NCBI RefSeq assembly: GCF_034931045.1
Contig: NZ_JAYGHH010000002.1
Location: 186,001 to 250,000, forward strand
Direction of reading: 5' to 3'
DNA: 64,000 bases
Source of the DNA: Nodularia sp034931045
Lineage (GTDB): Bacteria > Cyanobacteriota > Cyanobacteriia > Cyanobacteriales > Nostocaceae
The position numbers were made by a program, and so were the translations under genes. The notes under the pieces are model-generated. The model saw nothing but the letters and a program-made list of their open reading frames with translations, did no database searches and was not told where the DNA came from. Positions 9,505-17,506 of this stretch are shown here, one piece after another. The first letter of the stretch is position 1. Each line of letters opens with the position of its first letter.

Positions 9505-10616
9505 GATAATACCTCTTTAATAATTTTCTCAACTGTTTTAAATCTATACTCAATTTTATCTTTAACTTGAGATATTGATGCTAGAAAATCAGGATCATTA
9601 TCTACATACTTAATAAAAGTATCTATAAGTTTTTGTTTTCTAGTTTTTAAAGTTTGAATATCTTCTATACTTAGCCTGCTAAGATTGACAGTCCAAACCT
9701 CAAATAAAGATTTATTAAGTGGGAATTTTCTTTTAGTTTTATTAGAAAGCTTGCGAAAAGCATTATTATTAAAAATCTCAAATGCCGCAATCATTGCTTT
9801 TTTGAAATCTGCTTCTATTTTTTTGATTTCTTCCTGAGAAAGACTATTTATTTTTGATAATGCTTTACTAAGGAAAGATTCTCTAGTTTCATATTGATAT
9901 TCTTGATAAGAAATTAGATAAAAAGCGAGGAAGCCTACAACAAATTCCCTATCATCCATTCTTTTTTTCTTATCTTCGCTAAGAGGAACAATTGTTTTAA
10001 ACTCTGGGTAAGAAGCTAGATTAGCCAAAAATTTTGTAGCTTGTCCAGGGTTCAAAGCATGGCGTAGTTCTTGATTAGAAAGAGGTACACCTCCCGTATT
10101 GATTCGTTTAAAAATATTGTATTTTACTTCCAAAGGAGTACCTTTTTCAATTAAATATACTGTAACTTGAGTTTCTAAAATGCGACGTTGATATCTTCGC
10201 TCTAATTCATCATAGGTTTTATTACTAAGTTCTTTTAAGTATTCTAATCCAACTAATTTAAGTCTCTTCTCACTCTTATCAATCATAAATTGTTTGAGAG
10301 CAGACAATCTTTGTAATCCATCTACTACTACCCATTCATCTTCATTAGTAGCATCAATATAAAAGGCAGGTAATGGAATTCTAATCAGAATAGATTCAAT
10401 TAATTTACTTTTGGCTTCTAGAGTCCATATATTTGCTTGTCTTTGAAAATCAGGTGCTAAATCTAGTGCTTTTTCATCAATTCTTCTGAGTAATTGCTCA
10501 ATAGTTGGCTCCCTTGTAACAATGTTAATTTTTTCGGGATCGTACTGGAAAGTATCTTTTTCATTTAAAGTTTCCTCTTGAGATAATTCGGTTTCGTAAT
10601 TATTCATATTTGTCAT
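9501..10616 (-). CDS. DUF262 (GmrS-like/ParB-fold) protein
   Basis: This 371-aa protein has a DUF262 domain over its first two-thirds. The signature (VVDGLQRLSALKQFM) corresponds to the DGQQR motif of GmrSD-type enzymes, with Leu in place of the first Gln. The DUF1524/HNH nuclease half found in full GmrSD proteins is absent, so this is a DUF262-only form that may bind or hydrolyse nucleotides. A longer frame opens at 10640 (TTG), but ATG 10616 has AAAGGAG eight bases upstream and is preferred. It is first in the three-gene cassette and probably has its promoter in the AT-rich gap 10617-10854. A phage-defence role is inferred. Confidence 0.85.
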   Translation of the reverse strand: MTNMNNYETELSQEETLNEKDTFQYDPEKINIVTREPTIEQLLRRIDEKALDLAPDFQRQANIWTLEAKSKLIESILIRIPLPAFYIDATNEDEWVVVDGLQRLSALKQFMIDKSEKRLKLVGLEYLKELSNKTYDELERRYQRRILETQVTVYLIEKGTPLEVKYNIFKRINTGGVPLSNQELRHALNPGQATKFLANLASYPEFKTIVPLSEDKKKRMDDREFVVGFLAFYLISYQEYQYETRESFLSKALSKINSLSQEEIKKIEADFKKAMIAAFEIFNNNAFRKLSNKTKRKFPLNKSLFEVWTVNLSRLSIEDIQTLKTRKQKLIDTFIKYVDNDPDFLASISQVKDKIEYRFKTVEKIIKEVLS

Positions 10617-10854
10617 AACACTTACTCCTTTAATGAACAATTATTTATTCATTAGTTATATTTTGTATTACTATATCAACAAATTTGTACCATCAAACTA
10701 ACCCAAGAACTGGATTTTCTCTATCTTCTGACAAAGTTATAGATAGTGCAAAATTAACAAATAGCAAAATATATAGTATCTAATATCCTTCATATACCAT
10801 ATATTTTGCCAAACTGTCTCTTTAATCAGACCTGAGAAAACACAGAACTAAAAA

Positions 10855-11139
10855 CTAAGCCTCGACTTTTACACCCTTCCAAAAAGCGACATAGCCTTCA
10901 AAATTTTTAGCTCTCTCCTTAGCACTAGGATAGTACCAGGCTGCATCTTTGTTGGTTTGTCCATCCACTTCAATGCTGTAGTAGCTGGCGACACCTTTCC
11001 ACGGACAAGTACTATGAGTGTTACTTTCTTGAAAGTATTCTTTTTTAATAGCGTCGGCTGGAAAATAATGATTGCCTTCTACAACAATTGTGTTATCGCT
11101 TTCGGCTAATACAGTGCCATTCCAAATTGCTTTCGGCAT
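10855..11139 (-). CDS. DUF427 domain protein
   Basis: This 94-aa protein fits the DUF427 family along its whole length: a small beta-rich cytoplasmic fold with the conserved segments STCPWKGVASYYSI, DAAWYYP and the C-terminal VAFWKGVKV. The family is widespread in cyanobacteria and actinobacteria and has no firm biochemical role. It is a single-gene unit, separated by 238 bp from the cassette downstream on the same strand and divergent from the lipoprotein gene. Confidence 0.9.
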   Translation of the reverse strand: MPKAIWNGTVLAESDNTIVVEGNHYFPADAIKKEYFQESNTHSTCPWKGVASYYSIEVDGQTNKDAAWYYPSAKERAKNFEGYVAFWKGVKVEA

Positions 11140-11277
11140 AAATGATTTTGCAAATAAACTTTACATCTAATATTTTGACACTCAACAGCCTGAAGCCACG
11201 ACAATTTTCAAAAATTCTACCTGACGGCTTCAGTAATAGTAGGTAAACTGTATGAGTTGTTATACATTCTAAATTTT

Positions 11278-11694
11278 ATGAAAACTTTAATTTTTTGCAC
11301 TCTTTTATTGGGGCTAAGTAGTTGTTTACCAGCCAATAGCACCAATAATGACAATAATCAAGTAGTTTCCAGCAGTCCCACTACCGAGAATCAAGAATTT
11401 CAGGCTTTTGGTAATGAACCATTTTGGAGTGTCAAGGTTAGCCCCAGTGAAATTGTCTATTCTTCGTTAGCAACCGACGAAAAGCTGACTTTTCCTTATG
11501 TCACACCATTGGCTGCTGATGGTCGTCTTCCGGACACAGTGCGAGTGTATCGATTGGAAGAGGAAAATAATACTATGTTGATTATCCGCAAATCCAAGGG
11601 ATGTAGTGATACCATGTCAGACGATTTACATCCTTACTCATCACTGTTCATCCGGGGCGATATGGTTTTGGAAGGTTGCGCCCGCAAAAGTTAG
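11278..11694 (+). CDS. COG3650-type putative lipoprotein
   Basis: This 138-aa exported protein has an N-terminal signal (MKTLIFCTLLLGLSSC) whose lipobox LSSC predicts lipid attachment at Cys16. The mature part contains AFGNEPFWSVKV and ends with the paired-Cys region around GCSDTMSDDLHPY and LEGCARKS, typical of the COG3650 family of envelope proteins of unknown role. The frame opens at 11257, but the ATG at 11278 places the signal peptide correctly. It reads alone, divergent from the DUF427 gene. Confidence 0.8.
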   Translation: MKTLIFCTLLLGLSSCLPANSTNNDNNQVVSSSPTTENQEFQAFGNEPFWSVKVSPSEIVYSSLATDEKLTFPYVTPLAADGRLPDTVRVYRLEEENNTMLIIRKSKGCSDTMSDDLHPYSSLFIRGDMVLEGCARKS

Positions 11695-11757
11695 CTTCAT
11701 CCCAAATCAGTTTAGGGACTAGGAGACGGAGAGGACTAAAGTCCTCACTACAAACCT

Positions 11758-12534
11758 TCAATTATTTATGCTGTCGTAGCTAATAGCTATTTTAGGTGTA
11801 ACATCTGACTGGGACTGAAAACCTTTACTCATACCATAACGGACAGTTTTAAACTCTACATGATTTGTCCCTGGATAATAGAGAGTATAAATTGCTTCCC
11901 CTGGTTTTCTGCCGACATTACCTACCCCGATGACCTGACGCGCCGAGATTTCTACAGTTTGGGGAGATGGTGGACTATCTAGGGTTGTGACTCCTGTAGT
12001 GATTGACCCTGCTTGGAGTTGATATTGAAAAGCCAGACCAGAACGACCACAAAACAAGTTATTGGCTTGCATTCTTGATAAGCGGTCTAGCATTTGAATT
12101 GGGGGCGTGTCTGGGGTCAGTTCTTCGTCAATTCCTACTGTTGTCCCGTGAATTAACAAAGAATCTAGTTCAAAAAAACCAAAGTCTAGGGTCATTAACC
12201 ATTGCGCCATCGGGCGAGAAACGCATTCCCACAACAATTTAACTGTTTCTCCCCCATATTTCGCCATCAATTCTGTTGGTTCACCAGTTCCCCCCAGTCC
12301 GTGGAGAATAAAACACTGTTCTTCCCACCAACCTTTACAAATTAGTGGTTCCAGTTCTCCCCGTCGGGGGTTTAACACCCGTTTGACTAATTGTTCGGTT
12401 TCTCGCCGGGGTCCGACTAAATCGCCCAAAATATACAACGCTTCGACATTATTTTGACGCTTAATATCTTTCATAACAGCTTCATAAGCTGCCAAATTAC
12501 CTTCAATTCCGCTTAAAATTGCCCAGTTATTCAT
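11758..12534 (-). CDS. Degenerate metallophosphoesterase-like protein
   Basis: This 258-aa protein has the fold signature of calcineurin-like phosphoesterases, but most metal ligands are gone. Motif 1 (normally DxHGN) reads GIEGN at residues 9-13. Motif 2 GDLVG (D38) is kept. Motif 3 (normally GNHD) reads GWWEE at 68-72. A His remains in IHGTT (H129). The final GHTH reads GRSG at 163-166. It is therefore probably not a classical two-metal hydrolase. It lies 57 bp after a less altered paralogue and probably belongs to the same operon as that gene and the CobW-like NTPase. A binding or regulatory role is inferred. Confidence 0.8.
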   Translation of the reverse strand: MNNWAILSGIEGNLAAYEAVMKDIKRQNNVEALYILGDLVGPRRETEQLVKRVLNPRRGELEPLICKGWWEEQCFILHGLGGTGEPTELMAKYGGETVKLLWECVSRPMAQWLMTLDFGFFELDSLLIHGTTVGIDEELTPDTPPIQMLDRLSRMQANNLFCGRSGLAFQYQLQAGSITTGVTTLDSPPSPQTVEISARQVIGVGNVGRKPGEAIYTLYYPGTNHVEFKTVRYGMSKGFQSQSDVTPKIAISYDSINN

Positions 12535-12591
12535 TTTTTAGTCATTGGTCATTGGTCATTGGGAAATAACAATCTTTTCCTTCATTTGTCA

Positions 12592-13404
12592 TTAGCGAGT
12601 ACAAACATGGGTGGGGTCATCAGCCCTTTCTGCAAATTCCAAGCCTTGGGCTAAACGCCACGCAAATATTTTTGGTAAACCTTTTTCAATGATGGCGGCA
12701 CAGGTTTTTTGATAGTCGTAAGGTACTTCTCGTAAATTTACTTCTTGGTTTTCTGTGTCGTAAATTACATAGGTGGCATTGGGTCGCCCATGTCGGGGTT
12801 CGCCTACAGAACCAACGTTGATAATCCGCTTTAAGGAAGCATTGAAGCTCTTTTCTGCGGCTGCTTTTTCCTGCCTGTGGACACGAATTTTTAAACTTCC
12901 TGCGTCTAGTTTACGTACATAAGGCACGTGAGTATGTCCACAAAACAGCACGTCGGCATCTGTGGAAAGTACGCGTTCTAAAGCGGCAAAGGCATCAAGT
13001 TCTGGTAATAAATATTCATGGTTACTGTGGGGGCTACCATGAACGAAGGCTAAATTTTCTTCACTTAAACTGTGGGGTAGTTGGGCGAAAAATTCCCGGT
13101 GTTCTGGATGTATTTCGTTATTTGTCCACTCGTGAGCAATTTTTCCGCGTTTCTCAGCTAATAAGGACGGATAACTACAATCACAAGCGTTTAAGCCTTC
13201 GACAATATCTTCATCCCAACAACCCATACAGGTGGGAATGTCTAAAGCCCGAATTTGTGTAACTACGGCATTGGGATGCGGTCCATATCCGACTAAATCG
13301 CCGAGACAAAAGATTTTATCGGCTTTTTGCTGGTCTATATCTAATAAGACGGCATCTAATGCTTCATAATTGCCATGAATACATGACATGACGGCTATTT
13401 TCAC
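12592..13404 (-). CDS. Metallophosphoesterase with Cys-substituted metal site
   Basis: This 270-aa calcineurin-like phosphoesterase of the YfcE/DNA-repair-exonuclease type has recognisable motifs: SCIHGN (C8, H10), GDLVGYG (D36), GCWDED (61-66), VHGSP (H122) and CGHTHVP (H157, H159). The usual first Asp is Cys8, and the GNHD motif is GCWD, so two canonical ligands are replaced. The rest of the site is intact, so a one-metal or different-metal enzyme is possible. The start overlaps the NTPase stop by 4 bp. The substrate is unknown. Confidence 0.85.
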   Translation of the reverse strand: MKIAVMSCIHGNYEALDAVLLDIDQQKADKIFCLGDLVGYGPHPNAVVTQIRALDIPTCMGCWDEDIVEGLNACDCSYPSLLAEKRGKIAHEWTNNEIHPEHREFFAQLPHSLSEENLAFVHGSPHSNHEYLLPELDAFAALERVLSTDADVLFCGHTHVPYVRKLDAGSLKIRVHRQEKAAAEKSFNASLKRIINVGSVGEPRHGRPNATYVIYDTENQEVNLREVPYDYQKTCAAIIEKGLPKIFAWRLAQGLEFAERADDPTHVCTR

Positions 13405-14177
13405 TGTATAGTCTCCTCTATTAAGATTTGTTTGATTTGTTCTTGGTATTGTGCGATCGCACTATCTGACAAATAGCAATCTTGTAATGTTTGTTTAATG
13501 GCCGACTCATCCAAATTTTCTCCCCAGACTTCTAAACCACTGAAACGCTGTGGTCTTCCTTCTAAGTGGCGTGGTAAGTCTAATTCTAAAAAGTCTGTTG
13601 TCGGTACACCTGCGACACAATCGGCGTATAATGCCCTACCATCAGCAACATCAAAAATTCCTTTAGCACGGCTGACTTGACCATAAGCACCGTGAGATAG
13701 TTCATACCAAAATTCATGTAAACTGTCTTCATCGATAACTTGACCACTAGTAGGCGATCGCCAAATCTGATTTTGGGTCATACTAGTCTCAATATCCAGC
13801 CCTGTGACAATTTTTTCAGCCCAGGTGTGATATTCCGAATCTTTCAGATGTGACGGTAAAACTGCCACAGACTGATATGGGACATTTCCGACAATTTGCT
13901 CAATTGCTCCTAATTCCAAGTAAAATCCTATTTCTATATAAATATTCTCCGCCCCTGCTAACTGGTTGAAAAATTCTACTTCTTGGCCATCACTAAAAAC
14001 GTTCACCTCTGGAAACTCCGCACTTAGGCGAATCTGGTCAACGGGGACATTACCAGTTCCAGGACTAAAATAAATCACATTTTCCGCAGAAGCATTACTA
14101 CGTAGCTGTTGGCAAATCCAGGTGGTTTTACCACAGCCAGCAGGGCCAGCAACAACAGTAATCATCGGTATACTCAT
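13401..14177 (-). CDS. CobW/COG0523-like P-loop NTPase without CxCC
   Basis: This protein of about 258 aa has a P-loop (GPAGCGKTTW, residues 11-20), a Walker-B-like IYIEIGF, and a C-terminal region (DLPRHLEGRPQRFSGLEVWG, then NLDESAIKQTLQDC) like the CobW C-terminal domain. The CxCC metal-binding motif of most COG0523 metallochaperones is missing. A TTG start at 14222 is possible, but it would put the Zur-like box at 14185-14199 inside the gene. ATG 14177 leaves the box just upstream and is preferred. First of three minus-strand genes; the next start overlaps its stop. A role in zinc-limitation response is inferred from the box. Confidence 0.8.
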   Translation of the reverse strand: MSIPMITVVAGPAGCGKTTWICQQLRSNASAENVIYFSPGTGNVPVDQIRLSAEFPEVNVFSDGQEVEFFNQLAGAENIYIEIGFYLELGAIEQIVGNVPYQSVAVLPSHLKDSEYHTWAEKIVTGLDIETSMTQNQIWRSPTSGQVIDEDSLHEFWYELSHGAYGQVSRAKGIFDVADGRALYADCVAGVPTTDFLELDLPRHLEGRPQRFSGLEVWGENLDESAIKQTLQDCYLSDSAIAQYQEQIKQILIEETIQ

Positions 14178-14184
14178 AATTAAA

Positions 14185-14199
14185 TGATAATCATTTTCA
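14185..14199 (-). promoter_or_regulatory. Candidate Zur (FurB) box
   Basis: The sequence TGATAATCATTTTCA is a 7-1-7 palindrome with one mismatch. It matches the cyanobacterial Zur consensus I recall (TGATAATNATTATCA) at 13 of its 14 defined positions. It ends 7 bp before the ATG at 14177 of the CobW-like NTPase operon, a position suited to repression. Fur boxes are similar, so iron control cannot be excluded. Confidence 0.7.
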
Positions 14200-14285
14200 T
14201 GCCACTTGTAACTATGAGTCAATCTAAAATCTAAAATTGAGTAATCACAAATGCCAAGATAGATTTAGGTATTTCAGGAGGTCTT

Positions 14286-14825
14286 ATGTCTCTCACTGTC
14301 CAAGATTTAGAGAAAATACAAGCAGCTCATCCTGACTATCGTATGGAATTGGTAGACGGAAATGTAGTTGTTATGAGTCCATCGGGTTACGAATCAGAAG
14401 AAGTAGGAACTGAATTTGCCCGACTGTTGGGTAATTGGATAAGACCTCGCCAGTTAGGACGTGTAGCTGGTTCCAGTGCTGGCTTTAGACTACCTAACAA
14501 AGATTTACGCGCTCTCGATGTATCATTTATCCGAGCAGATAGGCTCAAACGTTCTACGGAAGATTATGCGGAACTGCTGCCTGATTTAGTCGTTGAGGTG
14601 AAATCTAAAACCGATTCCCTAGATAAACTCAGAGAAAAAATTCAAGAATTTATCAGCTTGGGGACTCAAATCGGCATTTTAATTGACCCTAGAACCAGAA
14701 CTATGGAAGTTTACCATTCTAATGAGAAAATAGTATTACAAAATAATGATGTGCTGACCTTACCCGACTTACTCCCCGGCTGGGAAGTAAACATTGCCGA
14801 AATTTGGTCGCCAATATTCGAGTAA
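14286..14825 (+). CDS. Uma2 family (DUF820) putative nuclease
   Basis: This 179-aa protein has the Uma2/DUF820 PD-(D/E)XK-like core: YRMELVDGNVVVM near the N-terminus, the Asp in LRALDVSFI, then DLVVEVKSKTDS with the E-x-K pair. The family is greatly expanded in filamentous cyanobacteria and is often called a restriction-endonuclease-like fold; biological targets are not established. The ribosome site AGGAGG lies at 14276-14281, just upstream of ATG 14286. A MITE-like repeat begins right after the stop. Confidence 0.9.
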   Translation: MSLTVQDLEKIQAAHPDYRMELVDGNVVVMSPSGYESEEVGTEFARLLGNWIRPRQLGRVAGSSAGFRLPNKDLRALDVSFIRADRLKRSTEDYAELLPDLVVEVKSKTDSLDKLREKIQEFISLGTQIGILIDPRTRTMEVYHSNEKIVLQNNDVLTLPDLLPGWEVNIAEIWSPIFE

Positions 14826-14960
14826 AGGAATTCTAAATAAAAGAATACTCAACCACCGAACGCAAAAAATCTCTCAAACCCTCTTGACTCTGTGTCCTCT
14901 GTGCCTCTGTGGTATGCGCTACGCGCACGCTACGCGAACGTTTCTTCCTTGGAAATTCCT
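14826..14960 (-). mobile_element. MITE-like element, copy of the 61401-61525 family
   Basis: Read on the plus strand, this segment aligns for about 90 bp with the reverse complement of 61401-61525, sharing AAATAAAA.GAATACTCAA-type sequence and the core CTCTGTGTCCTCTGTG. The ends form an inverted repeat (AGGAATTC at the left, GGAAATTCCT at the right). Its right part is replaced by a nested short repeat (CGCTACGCGCACGCTACGCG). It separates the Uma2 gene from dapB and explains the spurious upstream extension of the dapB frame. Confidence 0.65.
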
Positions 14961-14996
14961 AATCTTACCCACAGCCGAAACTACGAATTACGAATT

Positions 14997-15833
14997 ATGA
15001 CAAATCAAGCTCCTATCCCAGTTATTGTAAACGGTGCAGCCGGCAAAATGGGTCGTGAAGTAATTAAAGCCGTTGCCCAAGCACCAGATTTAAACTTAGT
15101 AGCTGCAATTGACACCAGTCCAGAACATCAAGACCAAGATGCTGGAGAATTGGCAGGTTTAAGTGAACCTTTAGAAGTGCCAATCACCAACCAATTTGAA
15201 GCCATGCTGGGTTATGTAGCTGGCGATAGAAACTCTCCTCCAGGGGTAATGGTAGACTTTACCCACCCTGATGGAGTTTATGATAACGTGCGGAGTGCGA
15301 TCGCCTATGGGATTCGTCCAGTAGTCGGGACAACAGGCTTAAGTCCAGAACAACTGCAAGACTTAGCCGACTTTGCCGAAAAAGCCAGTACCGGTTGTTT
15401 AATTATTCCCAACTTTTCCATTGGGATGGTACTTCTACAGCAAGCCGCAGTCACAGCCTCCCAATACTTCGACCATGTAGAAATTATTGAACTTCACCAC
15501 AACCAAAAAGCCGATGCGCCCAGTGGGACGGCAATTCAAACCGCACAATTACTAGGAGAACTTGGTAAACCTTTTAACACTGCCATTGTCGAAGAAACGG
15601 AAAAAATCCCAGGAGCTAGGGGCAGTTTAGCCGAAGAAGGCATTAGAATTCATAGTATACGCCTGCCGGGACTCATCGCCCATCAAGAAGTAATTTTTGG
15701 CGCACCCGGTCAAATTTATACATTAAGACATGATACCAGCGATCGCTCTTGTTATATGCCAGGAGTCTTGTTAGCAATTCGCAAAGTCTCGCAGCTAAAG
15801 TCATTAGTGTATGGATTAGAAAAAATACTTTAA
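14997..15833 (+). CDS. dapB: 4-hydroxy-tetrahydrodipicolinate reductase
   Basis: DapB reduces 4-hydroxy-tetrahydrodipicolinate with NAD(P)H in the diaminopimelate/lysine pathway, feeding peptidoglycan synthesis in the cytoplasm. The 278-aa protein shows the Rossmann start (VIVNGAAGKMGREVIKA), the motif VGTTGLSPEQ, the catalytic region ELHHNQKADAPSGTA with the E-L-H-H-x-x-K signature, and a normal length. The frame stays open back to 14892, but that extension lies within a repeat, so ATG 14997 is the start. No operon partner is obvious; the next gene follows 18 bp later. Confidence 0.97.
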   Translation: MTNQAPIPVIVNGAAGKMGREVIKAVAQAPDLNLVAAIDTSPEHQDQDAGELAGLSEPLEVPITNQFEAMLGYVAGDRNSPPGVMVDFTHPDGVYDNVRSAIAYGIRPVVGTTGLSPEQLQDLADFAEKASTGCLIIPNFSIGMVLLQQAAVTASQYFDHVEIIELHHNQKADAPSGTAIQTAQLLGELGKPFNTAIVEETEKIPGARGSLAEEGIRIHSIRLPGLIAHQEVIFGAPGQIYTLRHDTSDRSCYMPGVLLAIRKVSQLKSLVYGLEKIL

Positions 15834-15851
15834 CTGGCAAACTCAGCAATT

Positions 15852-16541
15852 ATGTTAGTTCCACTCACCCGGAAAAAATTTGAACAACTCATCCCCTTTA
15901 TTGCTACTGGCGCGCAATATAAATACTACGCAGGAAAATTCTCAAACTTTTTGCAGCGACTGTTAATTTCTGTCATCGCCATAGCGATAATTCTGCTGGC
16001 GGAAGTTTTGTTGAGACTAGAATTCGGTCCCATCACATTTTTAATTGGAGTCATGGGTGCTTTCTTTTGGCTGTGGTATCCCGTATTTCAGGCAAGTGTA
16101 CGTAATGTAAAATGTCGCCGTTATAAATACAGTGGCTTTTTTCGGGGTCGAATTCTCGATTGGTGGATTACAGACAAATTAATGGGAAAACAAGAAACAG
16201 TTAACAACAAAGGTGAGCTAGTAATTGTTGAAAACAGAGAAAAACGCATCAACCTAGAAGTTGGAGACAACACAGGATTTACCGTAGAATTACAAGCACC
16301 ACTACGTAACTCTCACAAAGTCATAGTTCGCGGTCAAGTTGCCGAAATGATAGTCATGTCGAACCGTTCTGACTTAAGCAGTATCGAAGAATTCAGTGAC
16401 GTATACATTCCCAGTCATGACTTGTGGGTGAATGACTATCCTTATCTGAGAAGAGACTTCTTTAATGAAGTCAGTCGTCGTTTGCGTAAAAAACAACCAC
16501 AAAAACCACCCCGTCGTCGCCAAAGAATGGAAGAAATTTAA
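15852..16541 (+). CDS. Conserved cyanobacterial membrane protein
   Basis: This 229-aa protein has two adjacent membrane segments (about residues 36-55 and 58-80), then a basic soluble domain containing FRGRILDWWITDKLMGKQE and a strongly basic tail (RRLRKKQPQKPPRRRQR). Similar cyanobacterial proteins are sometimes labelled phosphate ABC transporter permease, but I see no permease signature and would not use that name. It follows dapB by 18 bp and may be co-transcribed. The function is unknown. Confidence 0.75.
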   Translation: MLVPLTRKKFEQLIPFIATGAQYKYYAGKFSNFLQRLLISVIAIAIILLAEVLLRLEFGPITFLIGVMGAFFWLWYPVFQASVRNVKCRRYKYSGFFRGRILDWWITDKLMGKQETVNNKGELVIVENREKRINLEVGDNTGFTVELQAPLRNSHKVIVRGQVAEMIVMSNRSDLSSIEEFSDVYIPSHDLWVNDYPYLRRDFFNEVSRRLRKKQPQKPPRRRQRMEEI

Positions 16542-16611
16542 ACTGAATAGAAATCACAAATTACGTTAGCGTAGCTCTCCCGTTCGCGTAGCGTTCCGCA
16601 GGAAAGGGAGC

Positions 16612-16655
16612 ATTACAAATTACAAATTACAAATTACAAATTACAAATTACGTTA
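16612..16655 (+). repeat. Tandem TTACAAA heptamers flanking an assembly gap
   Basis: About five to six copies of the heptamer TTACAAA run into the N block, and the same unit resumes on the other side (16786-16797). The preceding 16566-16610 region is the GTAGC/CGTTCGCGTAGCG short repeat common in Nostoc. The gap is therefore probably a collapsed tandem array. Confidence 0.8.
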
Positions 16656-16785
16656 NNNNNNNNNNNNNNNNNNNNNNNNNNNNNNNNNNNNNNNNNNNNN
16701 NNNNNNNNNNNNNNNNNNNNNNNNNNNNNNNNNNNNNNNNNNNNNNNNNNNNNNNNNNNNNNNNNNNNNNNNNNNNNNNNNNNNN
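16656..16785. other. Assembly gap (130 N)
   Basis: Unknown bases within a heptamer tandem repeat between the membrane protein gene and cobH. The true length is unknown. Confidence 0.99.
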
Positions 16786-16787
16786 AA

Positions 16788-17414
16788 TTACAAATTACCT
16801 CTCTCCTGTCCATAAGCTTGCCAAGCCAAATCCACCAATCCATCAACAATAGCAGATGCTACAACGGCATTTCCTTTGCGACTGTCAATGATAATGTGAG
16901 GAACTTGAGAATCTTGCAAACCTTCCTTAGCCTTATCCGCATTCACAAACCCCACTGGAGTCGCAATTATCAAAGCAGGCTGAATTTCTTCAGATGCAAT
17001 TAACTCCACCAAAGCAGTTAGTGCTGTTTGCGCTTGACCCACCACAAAAATCCCCTCAGGGTAACGCTTGGCTAAAGTTTCAATTCCCCAAGCTGCACGA
17101 GATTTTTCTTTTTGGGGGCGTGTAACGGTTTCCAGACTGCAATAGACTGGATTAGCAAAAGTATTTTGAATATCCTGGGCAATCCCTACTTGTACCATCG
17201 GGACATCTACCACAATTGTAGTGCGTGCCGCCAAAGCTGCTGCACCAGCTTGTAAAGCACGCTCAGAAAAGTGAATCAAAGATTTATATTCAAAATCAGC
17301 CGTGGCATATATTACCCGCCGGACAATCTCATATTCTGCCGGTGAAAATACATGATCACCTATTTCATTATCAATGATTGCTAAACTTTGAGCATCCGTT
17401 ACGTGCCATTCCAT
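16788..17414 (-). CDS. cobH: Precorrin-8X methylmutase
   Basis: CobH/CbiC moves the C-11 methyl group to C-12 in precorrin-8 during corrin ring synthesis (cobalamin pathway). The 208-aa length is normal. The conserved N-terminus (FSPAEYEIVRRVIYATADFE), the middle (VVDVPMVQVGI) and the glycine-rich ATPVGFVNADKAKE with the HIIIDSRKGNAVVASAIVDG segment are characteristic; the usual catalytic His position appears in SLIHFSERAL. The last three residues and stop are encoded by the start of the tandem heptamer repeat. No other cob genes are nearby. Confidence 0.95.
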   Translation of the reverse strand: MEWHVTDAQSLAIIDNEIGDHVFSPAEYEIVRRVIYATADFEYKSLIHFSERALQAGAAALAARTTIVVDVPMVQVGIAQDIQNTFANPVYCSLETVTRPQKEKSRAAWGIETLAKRYPEGIFVVGQAQTALTALVELIASEEIQPALIIATPVGFVNADKAKEGLQDSQVPHIIIDSRKGNAVVASAIVDGLVDLAWQAYGQERGNL

Positions 17415-17506
17415 TGCTATTCAGCTCTGAAGTACCAGCTTTTAGCTTATCAGCTTCAGGAACGCTCAATGCTGAGTATTTTGATTTTTACTCAGCACGG
17501 ATAAAT

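Noticed and set aside
16612..16797. Regular repeat that could suggest a CRISPR array
   Set aside because: Heptamer tandem without spacers; no cas genes in the window.
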